From Thamnaconus septentrionalis (Eukaryota > Chordata > Actinopteri > Tetraodontiformes > Monacanthidae), in assembly GCA_009823395.1 (NCBI GenBank), contig CM020517.1:14152001-14216000 (forward strand): a stretch of DNA of 64,000 nt, written 5' to 3'. Position 1 is the first letter of the stretch. Each line of letters opens with the position of its first letter. The position numbers and the translations under genes were made by a program. The notes beneath the pieces were generated by a model, which ran no database searches, had not been told where the DNA came from, and saw only the letters and a list, made by a program, of their open reading frames with translations. Of this stretch, positions 1 through 10,517 are shown in pieces.

Positions 1-1370
1 TTATCTCATAAACAAGTATCTTTTATTTTGACGACCTCGCAGCGGGTTTGACTCCAACACGCACCGAGGCACAACTTCCCAGATTCCCTGTCTTGATACG
101 AGCCTCGGAGTCTGGACGCTTTCGTCAGCTCGAAACACAAACTGCGTCATTTTTATGATAGCGTGTACTGTACAATGGTGTGGAAAAAGTCTCTAAATAT
201 AGGCGTAAACTAGATCACGCGTCATTTTATCTGCATTTAATGAAGCTGGTTTGAGTAGTAAGTTCAAGTGAAGTGTTAAAAAAAACTCCTAAGGTGCATC
301 TAAGGATGGAGATCAAGCAACACACACACACACATGCACACACGCACACACACAGACAAGGGCCCTCTGGAACAAAGTGGAGCCTTGACGGATTGATCAG
401 AGTGGCGAGTGCGTATGGATTTCGAGGGGGACAGTCTGGGCCAGCGGCCACGTTCAAGCCCTCGGACGCCACAGGCAGGACCGTGCGGCGGCCAGGATGC
501 TTACGCTGCACTGGCTGCAGCAGAGGTGCAGAGTTGCGACATCGCAACAGAGACGTCAATAAGTGTGTCTTTGACGAAATGCCAGCATCAATTCGGGACA
601 CAAAGCATCTTTTTCTTTCTCCCCATCGCTGAAAACAAAACACCGTTCACTGCAAAGACGGAAAAAATACTGCCGTGTGCAACCCCGTGCACCTAGCTTG
701 ACTTCCCCTGGAGAAAAAAAAGACAGCTCACAGACGGGGAGGCGATGTTGGCTCGGGCTGAGAGCTTTGGCAAACTGCAGGCGAGTGCAGGACGAACTGA
801 TGCGACCTGCAATCCACATTTTTGTGCTTCACCTTTTGTTATTCCTTCCCGTGACGTACGATTGGAAGTGACGGCAGCCGTCCTTTAAACAAAACTCGAT
901 AAGACAGCAGCGGGATCAAAAACAAAAATGACGCCTTCGTCACAACCGGCCTCAAAGAACAAGCCGATAAGACAAAATATAAACTTGTTCAAATATCACA
1001 AATCAAAAATATTTAATTGTAAGCGGCTCTAACTTATCTAAAACTCCTTCCATGCCTTACTTCTGTGTCTGGCTCCTATGTGATGCAGGAACACTGTTGG
1101 AACGCTGGCCCCTGTGTGATGTCACAATGGGGCGCTGGTACCAGGTCAGTGAGCACACCCACATTCATTGGTCCACCCCCTCCAACTGTTGCCTTGTTTT
1201 TGTTCCCAGTTTTAGCAGGAACATAAAAACTGATCATTTTTATGAGTGGCTGTAAACAACGTGCTAATCATGATGTGTTGTTTCATTATAAGAAAAGGGA
1301 ATTTTTCAACACTAGTATCAGATTCTGGAGAATTCTAATCTAAACTGAGGTGTGAAGCAACGAGTTTTAC
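1..1370 (-). other. FMN1: FMN1 intron, left edge of window
   Basis: This is non-coding sequence following the exon that ends at 1371, so it is the 5' part of the FMN1 intron leading to the next FH2 exon. It holds a CA microsatellite at about 319-356. I looked on the minus strand for the continuation of FH2 (the conserved lysine-rich and LLD segments) and did not find it, so the next exon lies left of the window. Confidence 0.6.
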
Positions 1371-1512
1371 CTTCTTTGCTTTGGCTTTCTTCTCGTACGT
1401 GTCCGACAGAGGCTTCTTCTTCGGCTGCAGCGTGGCCTTGGAGAAAAAGTCCTCAAACTCATTGGTGTTGACGATGTTTGGTTCCTTCAAAGAGCCCCAC
1501 AGCGTGTTGTTG
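1371..1512 (-). CDS. FMN1: Formin-1, coding exon: start of FH2 domain (lasso/linker)
   Basis: The exon has 142 bases and encodes 47 codons plus one base shared with the exon before. The acceptor is TTTTGCAG at 1513-1520 and the donor is GTAAAA below 1371; it enters in phase 2 and leaves in phase 0. The peptide includes [19 protein letters not shown] and [12 protein letters not shown]. These match the formin FH2 lasso and linker, which dimerise the actin-nucleating FH2 ring at filament barbed ends. The tryptophan in TLW is the conserved lasso residue. The remaining FH2 (knob, coiled coil, post) is outside the window. Confidence 0.93.
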
Positions 1513-4041
1513 CTGCAAAATAGGAAGAAAAAAAAAAAAAGATTCATACCTTTTAATCATTCCATGCTGAGGCTATAGTGTACCGGGGACAAAGGCGGTG
1601 AAACATGCTGAAAACATCCGAGTTGCTTTCATGGTCCAACAAGGAGTCTGGCTAAAAATAAATAAATAACATTAAACAGAGCTGGATGGGCCGTAATAAT
1701 GGCTTTAACAGTCCGTGTTTATGAGTGAGGTGGTAAAAATGACAAAAAGTTGAAGACAAGATTGCGGTAACGGAGCAATTCCTGAAAATGAGCGATCATC
1801 TGCGGGGGAAGTGTTGTGTTTCAAGAGTTGCCTGGGAACCTAAAAACAACAACAACAAAAAATAAATTCTCTCTCTCACACACACAAACACACAGACAAG
1901 GACAAAGAGGGGCGGGAGGTGTTTGAAGAGGGTGTTCAGAATGTAAGCAATCCGCCATGATTAACACGTCTACTTCTGCCTTCGCTGAGACTCAACACAT
2001 CTGTCTGCGCTTCCCTCGCGCTAAACGCACAATAAGAGGATGATTAACAGGCTAACTGAAGGATAAACGTTTTTCGAGAGAGGGCCGGTTGCCGGACGAC
2101 GAGACGGTTAATGCAACCCACATGTCTCGTCACGGCCTTTCCTTTATATTTCCACGCGGGTCAGAGTTTACCACAACACATATACGTCTCATCGGCAAAG
2201 CTGCCGGCTGGGTCTCCCCGACAGAAATAAATAAATAATTGAGAAAAACAAAAAAACAGGCCGACTGACAACAAGGAAGGTGAGCTGAATATCAAGGCTT
2301 TAGTACAATCAAGCCCATTGCCAGTGGACTTGATTGACGCTGAGTCATTCCAATTGTTTCTGCACACACAGTTGATCCCTGCGTTGCAGCAGAGGAGGGA
2401 AGTTTAAGCCGGGGCAGAGCGCCGCTGTTCCTCCTTCATGGAGCCCTGGTTCTGATTTTACCAGAACCAGCGTGCAGGGATTCCAGCTCAGAAACATGAA
2501 ATGACTTTTCCCCTTCAGTGACTGTCACTGCAGATTGTACAGGATTGATTCAAAAGCTTAGATTGGCGCAGGTTTTTGAAGTCAGAGGACCTTCCTGACA
2601 CAACAGGCTTGGGACCGGCACAATGAGGACGCTGGCTTGAGCCCCCTAGAGGCTGAACTTTGGTATGACTTGGACGAACTCAGGACCCCCCAGTCTGGAC
2701 CACAAGGTGGCTGGAAAATCAAATGAAATGAAATGTTTATTGTTTATACTAAACCCCAAGAAAAGAATCATCCTGGTAACTGATTTGGAATCCCTGCCCG
2801 TCTTTTGTATTATTGACTTTTTCCTTCAAGCTTCCACCAGTTTTCTGCAACCTGTATCTACTGTTTTCGGCCTTGAAACAAGACGCCCGGCATCATATCG
2901 AAACTTTTTCCTCACTCAGAAAGTCAAAACCTCACACTGGCAACATTACAGATGCGATCCCGCAAATGAAAATAAATAAATGAACGCAAGAGTGAATAAA
3001 TAAATAAATCTCGTCTTGTCCAAAGACGATGTCAGGTTGAATACACTTCCATTAGTGAGTCCAAACCCTCCTTTCCACCCAGACGTGGAAACACACGGCC
3101 GGCGAGCTTGACAACAACACACGACGGCTCTAGACAAGCTGAATAATCCACTCACACATCTGGCGCGACAACTGCGTCTGCGACACGGTGGGATTCCGGC
3201 GGTCCCCGTCATCGCCGATCCCTTTATTTCAAGTCACATGTGGTTTTTTGATAGGAACAGAACTTGCAGTGCAGCTCTGCAGACCTCAGAGAGAGAGTAC
3301 ACCAATTTTTTTACAGTGCCATCAAGCAATTGGCCGGGGCTCGCAGCTATTCAAAAGCTTGCTAAAATGCAAACAGTGTCTGCAGGTGATTAATGTTTAT
3401 AACCCTTAAAAACAACATCAGATGCTGACCGTCTTAAAAAGAAAACAGACCTAAACACTTTTATGACATCCTGCAGAATTCCCCCAAAACTGACAATAGA
3501 ATGAAGCTCTATGGCCAAATTAATCCTCATAAAAGTGTTTACTGATCATCCGTGTTCTGTTCCGTGCAGCATTTTCTCATTTATCAGCGGTTGGTGTTAT
3601 CACAGCATCCGGAAATTTCAGCGGCACATGATGAATCGATTTACGTTTGCGGTGATGACAGAAGTGTATACCGAGGTCGGACTGCTGGTTTAAACATAAA
3701 TTACTCAAGGCAATGCGGATGAGGACGGAAATTTTTTTAGGCACTTGTAATTAATAATTACGCATGAACGCAGGAAAAGATTTAAAAAAATTGCATGAGA
3801 AGGTGTGTCCAAACTTCTGACTGGTAGTGTACATGGGAGCATTTTCAAGGGAAGTTGCAAACAGGGTGCTAAATATGGTGGTTTTTTTTTTGGTTTGAGT
3901 GTTTGGATAGTTAATTGTGCGAGGCTGCTCCACTAGAGTCCTGGATAAGAAATATGAAAATGGCAGCTATATAATATCCTAATACAAGGCCTTAATGGAG
4001 AATAATCAGTGGGAGGGACGGCGAGGTGACTGGACACCTAC
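1513..4041 (-). other. FMN1: FMN1 intron
   Basis: This intron lies between the FH1 exon and the first FH2-only exon. It contains AAAT-rich simple repeats near 2965-3010, a short inverted repeat at 2446-2470 (9-base arms), and a Tc1-like transposon end at about 3790-3831. No further coding exon was recognised. Confidence 0.7.
3790..3831 (+). mobile_element. Tc1/mariner-like transposon terminal fragment
   Basis: The segment contains GGTGTGTCCAAACTTCTGAC followed by TGGTAGTGTA. This is the inner terminal sequence of a very common fish and frog Tc1-like family. Only one end is visible, with no transposase remnant, so it is a decayed fragment. A related end lies at about 62912-63009. Confidence 0.6.
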
Positions 4042-4724
4042 TTGTTGTCCTCGATCTGTATCCTGTTCCAGTACAGCGGCTTCATGGGGCATGTTGGCTC
4101 GATGGTGGGCTTCCGCGGGGCCTTGTCCACCTTCCGGCCGAAGCCGCCCATGGGTGGAGGGGGTGGGGCGCCAAAGCCAGGAGGAGGAGGAGGTGGGGGC
4201 GGCCCAGCCCCAGACAGGCCGGGAAGGGGAGGCGGAGGAGGCGGAGGAGGCGGACCGCCACCGCCGGGGAGGGGTGGCGGGGGCGGCGGCGGTGGCGGTG
4301 GCGCACCCATGGTGCCCGGCAACGGTGGGGGAGGGGGAGGAGGAGGAGGAGGAGGTCCTGAGGACCCTTGGAGGGGAGGAGGAGGAGGAGGAGGAGGAGG
4401 AGGCCCCGCGGACGAGTCGGCCTTCAGGCTTTGCTGGATGGCGTCCAGGTTGAGCTTCCTGGCGACGTTCTGAGTGGGACTGGTGGCGCCGTTGACCTCG
4501 GGGCTCTTCAGGAACGTCTCCCGGTCCGTCTGGATGCTGACGGTGCGGGTGGTCTTGCAGACGGGGTCGTCAGCAGTGGACACTGCCACGTCACGCACCT
4601 CGGGCCGCGGCTGGACGCCGCTGTACGCCCCGTCCCTCCGCATCTGGGCGATGACCTGCTCCAGGTGCGACACGGCGACGGCGTTCTCGCCGCGCACCTG
4701 GAAGATCTGCAGCTCAAAGTTAGC
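4042..4724 (-). CDS. FMN1: Formin-1, coding exon: coiled-coil end, FH1 polyproline region, FH2 start
   Basis: This 683-base exon (227 codons plus 2) has acceptor TTCTTCCAG at its right side and donor GTAGGT at its left. It begins ANFELQIFQVRGENA, which matches the formin-1 segment AQFELRAFHIRGEHA. It then has VSIQTDRETFLK, which is also conserved. The FH1 part holds six proline blocks of about 5 to 11 residues separated by Gly/Leu/Ala linkers; FH1 binds profilin-actin and SH3/WW proteins. It ends in CPMKPLYWNRIQI, the conserved beginning of FH2 with the lasso tryptophan. Opposite-strand frames look open here only because of the GGN-rich complement. Confidence 0.95.
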
Positions 4725-6237
4725 CTGGAAGAACCAGGCGGGAGAGAAAAAGAGATCGAGGCCGTCAGAGGGTTTGAATCACTGTCCCGTAGAAAAGAAT
4801 TTAAAGTAAAAAAACAGGAGAAACCTTTCTGCTGTTATTCCTCCACAGACTTCACATCACAATCACTTTATTCTATATAACTTCATACATGCTTGCTGAT
4901 TATTTCAAATGAAAGCTGCAGTTTTCATTTGACATTCAGAACAACGGAGAATAATTCGAGCGAGGCCAAGTATTGATCTGACGCGGAGAGGAAATTCTTG
5001 CTGAATCTGACACGTGTTCCTGGTTAACTCCTCAGTCAGTTCAGGAATAGGATCAAACACATTCTCTCCCTTTTTTCATGGGCAGGCTGCACTACATGTT
5101 TCTCAACGTCCCATAAATGTTGTCTGTAAAGAAATGACTCGGCGGTACAAATTGGTCTGATTTAGGTCTCCTGAGTTTTCCGATTGAAACAAGCAAGTTG
5201 GCCCCTGGATCGGGTCGGCAGGGGAAAGACCCGAGTTGAAGAGAGTTTAAAATGAAAGGGTTACGGAGAGTTCGGATGGAACTCCTCAGTTGGATGAGGC
5301 AATAGAGTATTGTGGAAGGATTTTTATTTTTGTGTTAAAATGTATTCCACTGGGGCGACACGGTGGCGCAGTGGTTAGCGCTGCTGCCTCACAGCAAGAA
5401 GGTCGTGGGTTCGATTCCGGGGCCCGGGCCCGTGACCTTTCTGTGTGGAGTTTGCATGTTCTCCCTGTGTCTGCGTGGGTTCTCTCCGGGTTCTCCGGCT
5501 TCCTCCCACAGTCCAAAAACATGCATGTGAGGTCAATTGAATATTCTAAATTGTCCATAGGTGTGCATGTGAGTGTGAATGGTTGTTTGTTTCTATGTGG
5601 CCCTGCGATGAACTGGCGACTTGTCCAGGGTGTACCCTGCCTTCGCCCTAAGACAGCTGGGATAGGCTCCAGCAGACCCCCGTGACCCTGAATAGGAATA
5701 AGTGGGTATAGAAGATGAATGAATGAATGTATTCCACTGAAAATATAACTATAACTATAATATAATTTGCAGGTCTTAATGATGAATAAAAAAAATAGTA
5801 TAATGTTAGTATACAGAACTACTGTGTATAATGTGTTTTCATTCAATAATTCATTTTTTTTACTGTTTTTTTATAAAGTCTAAAAAGATTTTGTTTCTCA
5901 GTTAAATGATTTTGGGCTTTATTAAACACTGAAGGGATACATTTTCATGACACTATCCATGAATTAGGCAATTCTTCCAGGTTAAGCATTGTGTTTTCTG
6001 GAAGATGTAAATTTACACTGAATGAAATACAGTGCAGGTCAAGTGCAGCATGCTGGAAACTTCAAAACACTTCCAGTCAACGTCCAGCAGCATTTCAGCA
6101 TGGTTGTTTAGCACCATCTTGTGTTCAGGAGAGACATCTGCAAGGCTGGACCAGTCTGGCGGCGTACAATAACGTGTAACCAGAGAACCTTCATTATTTC
6201 AAAAGAACATCCATGATGTTCCCTGTTTTCCACTCAC
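4725..6237 (-). other. FMN1: FMN1 intron containing a SINE
   Basis: The intron is about 1.5 kb. Apart from the SINE at 5353-5725, it is AT-rich sequence in which I recognise nothing else. Confidence 0.75.
5339..5739 (+). mobile_element. tRNA-derived SINE with intact target-site duplication
   Basis: The body spans about 5353-5725. It has a pol III box A (TGGCGCAGTGG, 5364-5374) and box B (GGTTCGATTCC, 5408-5418), a conserved middle part, and a 3' part also seen in other fish retroposons. It ends in GAAT repeats. The flanks are a perfect 14-base duplication, AATGTATTCCACTG, at 5339-5352 and 5726-5739. It lies antisense to FMN1. Related copies lie at 33347-33478, 49070-49439 and about 58395-58655. 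Confidence 0.9.
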
Positions 6238-6299
6238 ATGCATCCTCTCCAGCTCTTCTTTGCACTCCCTCTTGAGCTGCATGATTGCGGCCTGGTGCT
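6238..6299 (-). CDS. FMN1: Formin-1, small coiled-coil exon
   Basis: The exon has 62 bases, acceptor CTCTTTCAG and donor GTGAGT. With the carried G it reads EHQAAIMQLKRECKEELERM, then H. Human formin-1 has EYQAAILHLKREHKEEIENLQ at this place. The heptad-like pattern suggests a coiled coil upstream of FH1. Entry phase 1 and exit phase 0 fit both neighbours, so it is a constitutive exon of both FMN1 forms. Confidence 0.92.
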
Positions 6300-7568
6300 C
6301 TGAAAGAGGCGGAAACAGTTTGTGAGACTTGTTTTTTATTTATGAGACTAGAAGGCGGGAGACTGCGAGGTGGGTTTTTCCACAGTCTGCCTCCGGCGAC
6401 TTATTAGCTTTTCTTTTCTTGTGCTGGCAGCTGAAACATTAGCATGTGAAATCCTAATCAAGCTGATCCGCCGGACAAAAAAAAAAAAATCACAACACAA
6501 TGCACATGCACTTCGAGCAAGTGTTCAATAGGAGGGTTGGTCAACTTCATATCTAGAACTCAACCAACCAGTTTGGCATCGTGCTTCTGTCCGAAAACAG
6601 CAGTGAAAGGAAAACACAAATAAAGAAAAACGCTGATCTGCTACTTTGAAGCGTAGGTTCCTCCGCCAGCCAAATAACATTGTGACCTCTGCGGGAATTC
6701 AGGAGAACAATTAAAAACAGCAATGCAGAGGATGAAATTTTCCATTCAAAGCAATCTGTTGAGCTTTCCGAGGTGTTTTCCAAGGTGAGAGATTGGTTTT
6801 GCAAAACCACGCCCTACATTTTCCGGTGCTACTTCAATTTCCATGTCTACCATTTCCATGTCTTTGCGTATTAAAAAGAATGTTTAAAAACAAGGTGGTA
6901 AGCAAAGATAAAACTCAGGGATGATTAGCCTGTTTATGAAAATGAATTAGAATCTTTTGTTTTTGATATTTTGTTCATGTACGGACTATTAAAAAGGAGA
7001 CGCTTACGTGATATGTAACAAGGGTAGGTAACATAACCGTAAGCTTCAGCCTACACCTTTTCAGTCAATATAATTTTGTTGTCGCTGCATCTTTTGTCAC
7101 CTGTTTATTTGTATACCTATAATTATGACAGAATAAAATGAAGCTAAATAATACATAATGTCAGTATAAGTCACTACTGTTATATTGACCTAAAATATGT
7201 GGTTTCTCTCAGTCAGTCAGTCATTCAGTCCTCCAATCTTGCCTCAGCATTGTTTGTGATGGGTAAACAGAGGAGTTTGAGGCATGATGTGAATTTGCAC
7301 ATACTTTTGGTTTATCCACATGACTCACAGTCTAGACTTTTAGCTTAGCGTTGCATAATTTGCTTCTCAGTTTTAGAGCGACACGTGCGCTTGCGCCAGG
7401 TGCGGCACTGGTGGCTTTGCATGACGCGATTGGACGAGTCGGACCTCTGCGATCAGCGTGCCAGGGATTTTGGTGAGAGGCGTGTCTTTTTTGAGGTTGG
7501 ACCGGTGTGCTCCTCTGTCAGCATTCCTGCAATTGGGGCGAAGACAAAGCATTGCCAGAAAGTCTTAC
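6300..7568 (-). other. FMN1: FMN1 intron
   Basis: The intron is about 1.27 kb and AT-rich, with a short CAGT repeat near 7210-7235. I see no recognisable gene or mobile element. Confidence 0.7.
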
Positions 7569-7689
7569 CTGCCTCTGTGTACTTGAGCCCCACCTTCTCG
7601 TCCTCATCTTTGGGTTTGGGCGGGGGCCACACGGCCTGGAGGCGGCCCGGGGTCCGGTCCTCGCTGTCTGTTGGAGACGCAACCTCTGC
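7569..7689 (-). CDS. FMN1: Formin-1, coding exon with the [15 protein letters not shown] motif
   Basis: This 121-base exon starts after CGCCAACAG in phase 0 and ends at donor GTAAGA in phase 1. It contains [20 protein letters not shown] and then [10 protein letters not shown], nearly identical to mammalian formin-1. It is the common acceptor exon. Both the long-form exon ending at 13002 and the alternative first exon ending at 8122 finish in phase 0 and can join it. Its function is not assigned to a named domain; it lies just before the coiled coil. Confidence 0.95.
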
Positions 7690-7752
7690 CTGTTGGCGGT
7701 GGGAGGGGGGGGGGTCATACTTGAGAAAGAAAGCATTTTTCATAACAGCAAT

Positions 7753-7898
7753 TTAAGGACCTAATGTGTAACAATTTGCATGATTCTGCGGCATGAAACA
7801 TGTTTTTACTGTAGGCCAGAACTTCTGATTGGGTTTAATGGCCTGACCGGTCCATCTCACCATTAGGTGCTACTAAACACTACACACTGGGCCTTTAA
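7753..7898. mobile_element. Small non-autonomous DNA transposon (MITE) candidate with TTAA ends
   Basis: The two ends are imperfect inverted repeats. The left reads TTAAGGACCTAATGTGTAA; the right, on the opposite strand, reads TTAAAGGCCCAGTGTGTAG. Both carry TTAA, as expected for a piggyBac-type insertion site. The element is about 146 bases and has no open frame. It fills much of the short FMN1 intron between 8121 and 7690. The superfamily assignment is an inference. Confidence 0.5.
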
Positions 7899-8121
7899 AT
7901 AAATATTTATAGACCTTTTTCACTGCAGCCATTCTCACATTAATTTACCAATGGGTTTCAGTGCTCATATTCTCAAATGTTGCTACTGTGGCTGGTTTTT
8001 ACAAATAAAAGGTCTCAATGGCCCATCAGTTTATTTCAGCCAAACCTACAGGTGATTTCTTGACTGGGGCTGCTGTGAAAATGTACATTATGAGGAGACA
8101 AAACAAAAGGTGAGTGCATAC

Positions 8122-10517
8122 AATAGTCTCGGTGGGACTCTTGGCTTCCTTGGTCGGGGACTTGGAGACCCTGTCAAAAATGGACCGCAGATTTTCCTTG
8201 TCATTCTTGATTTTCTTTTTCACTGCCTCCAGGTCCACGCCCTCCAATTTGTCCTTCTTGACACTTTTGGTGCCGAAGATGTTCTTGAAGGTTTCGTAGG
8301 CCAGGTCCGACGTTTTCTTTCTCTCCGGCGTGGACGTGGGAGTTTCTGGCGAGGCAGTTTTCTCCTCCACAACGTTTTCTTCGCGCGGACTTTCGCTTTC
8401 TGCATTGCCAAGCTGCTCCTCACCTGAGCTTCTGGCCCTGTCCTGACCCTCTGGGCTGAGTGGCAGACTGAGATGTGCCGTTCCGCCGCTCCTACCGTCC
8501 CCAGCAGGTTTCGGCTCGCCTTGCTTTTTGACGGGGGAGGTCGCCTTCTGCTCCGGGAAGAGTTTGGCTTTGTTCACCGACTTCTTCAGGCTGAGCAGCG
8601 CCAGGTCAGCGTCCTTCTCGTTCTGCTTGATCTCAGATGTGGTGTCCCTGTCCTCGCCGGTTGCACCTTTCTTCAGCACCCGCAACCCGCTGAAGAGAGC
8701 CGGCATTTGGAAGGAAGTGGGCGATGAAAACGACGCGCCCGGGAGTGGGGCGAGGAAGATGAGGATTTGGAAGAGCCAACAGATGAAGGTGGCGTTTTGG
8801 GAGGGTCAGCCTGCGGTGATGAGGGAGTGGCGCTTTCCTGGGGGTCCTCTGGAGGCGGCTCAGGTGCAGATGCGGCGGTCTCATCCGCGCTGCCGGATGT
8901 ATCCGGCTGTTCTTGCTGACTGGGGGCCGATTGGTCTGGAACCTCAGGGAGGGTTAGGCAAGAAGAAGGCTCCTCACCTGACTCTTCCTGACTGGGGGCT
9001 GATTGGTCTGGAACCTCAGGGAGTGAGGGGCTAGAGGAAGGCTCCTCACCTGACTCTTCCTGACTGGGGGCCGATTGGTCTGGAACCTCAGGGAGGGTTA
9101 GGCAAGAAGAAGGCTCCTCACCTGACTCTTCCTGACTGGGGGCTGATTGGTCTGGAACCTCAGGGAGTGAGGGGCTAGAGGAAGGCTCCTCACCTGACTC
9201 TTCCTGACTGGGGGCCGATTGGTCTGGAACCTCAGGGAGGGTTAGGCAAGAAGAAGGCTCCTCACCTGACTCGTCCTGACTGGGGGCTGATTGGTCTGGA
9301 ACCTCAGGGAGTGAGGGGCTAGAGGAAGGCTCCTCACCTGACTCTTCCTGACTGGGGGCCAACTGGTTTGGAATCTCATGGAGTGAGGGGCTAGAGGAAG
9401 GCTCCTCACCTGACTCTTCCAGACTGGGGGCCGATTGGTCTGGAACCTCAAGGAGTGAGGGGCTCGAGGAAGGCTCCTCACCTGACTCTTCCAGACTGGG
9501 GGCCGATTGGTCTGGAACCTCAAGGAGTGAGGGGCTAGAGGAAGGCTCCTCACCTGACTCTTCCTGACTGGGGGCCAACTGGTTTGGAATCTCATGGAGT
9601 GAGGGGCTAGAGGAGGGCTCCTCACCTGACTCTTCCAGACTGGGGGCCGATTGGTCTGGAACCTCAAGGAGTGAGGGGCTAGAGGAGGGCTCCTCACCTG
9701 ACTCTTCCAGACTGGGGGCCGATTGGTCTGGAACCTCAAGGAGGGTTAGGCTAGAGGAGGGTGCCTTGCTGTGCCCAGGTTCCTCCACTGTGACCTCATT
9801 CTGACATGCGGCGTGTCCAGAGGTGACTGAAGGAACAGCGAGAGAACAATCGATGAAATCTTCATCCTCTTCTGCTCCAGCAGCCGGTGTTTCTGCGTCC
9901 GCAGTGGAGCCGCTCTGGTCGGGACCGGGGTCATCTACTTGCTTGGAAGTGGACGGAAGCGCATACGTCCTCGTGCCCGTCCTCCTTTTGTACCTCTCTG
10001 AATACAGAATTGTTTCCACGAGGGATCTCTCCTTTGACTTGTGCGTTCGAAACACGGGCAACTCTGCCTTTTCTGCACTATTCGGCGCATCACCATCACT
10101 GTGCCCGACTTCGTCAGCGGCGTCCCCTGGCTGGGCAGGCTTCTTGGACCTGGCGAGACAATGGGACACGCCGGAGCCGCGGTGCGTCTCGTCCTCGTCC
10201 TCCGTGTCGGTGTGCGTTTCCACTCTGGTGACCAGGACCAAATCGGTCTCAGCGCTTCCACCGCCTTCCGCCTGTTCACTTGACTTTTCGCTCGCCGCGT
10301 CTGGATGTTTATCTTCCTGTTCTGGCAGGCTCTCACTACAGGTGGCGCTACAATCTCCAGGTGAAGGATCGGTCTCCCCGTCCGGCAGCTCCTTGAAAGA
10401 CGTCAGCACGGCCGAGTCCGAGTCCGATCTGTCCCGGTTGAAAAGGCTGCTGAAAACGTTGCGGATGGAACTTACGGGGTTCCCAGAACCGTCCTGCTTA
10501 TGATTTGTTTTATCCAT
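8122..10517 (-). CDS. FMN1: Formin-1 alternative first coding exon (short form), with apparent one-base frameshift
   Basis: Translation starts at ATG 10517-10515 in a good context (A at -3, G at +4), two codons after an in-frame stop. The N-terminus, SSIRNVFSSLFNRDRSDSDS then AVLTSFKELPDG, resembles the alternative human formin-1 start containing a KSLFGF and AVLKAFHSLD segment. Residues about 246-533 are a 24-residue tandem repeat. The frame runs into a stop at 8673-8675, but the next frame continues with SFQMPALFSGLRVLKKGATG and a charged stretch to the donor GTATGC after 8122. That stretch is typical formin-1. Length 2396 is one base short of whole codons in phase 0, which fits a missing base near 8747-8750. 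The entry may be scored as one exon or as two frames. Confidence 0.82.
8912..9780 (-). repeat. FMN1: Coding minisatellite: twelve 72-bp units encoding a 24-residue acidic/serine repeat
   Basis: Each unit is 72 bases, a multiple of three, and encodes variants of EVPDQSAPSQEESGEEPSSS followed by PSLP. Three unit classes are visible. Class H has EIPNQLAPS. Class L has LEVPDQ with SLEE. Units with PEVPDQ alternate between SPSL (A) and CLTL (B). In protein order the array reads L L H L L H A B A B A B: two 216-bp trimers followed by three 144-bp dimers. The repeat lies in the disordered N-terminal part of the short FMN1 form. Unit number probably varies between individuals. Confidence 0.93.

Noticed and set aside
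5353..5430. A functional tRNA gene
   Set aside because: Box A and box B are present, but there is no complete cloverleaf, and the segment continues into a SINE body with target-site duplication.
8673..8900. Intron explaining the frame change in the FMN1 alternative exon
   Set aside because: The minus strand has only one GT in this stretch and it does not fit a donor consensus; the distance is too short for a normal intron, and length arithmetic favours one missing base.
9242..9739. 165-codon frame inside the FMN1 minisatellite (minus strand)
   Set aside because: A shadow frame kept open because the 72-bp unit is a multiple of three; the FMN1 frame explains the region.
9823..10503. 226-codon plus-strand frame
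   Set aside because: It is antisense to the FMN1 alternative exon and serine-rich by complement; no independent evidence.
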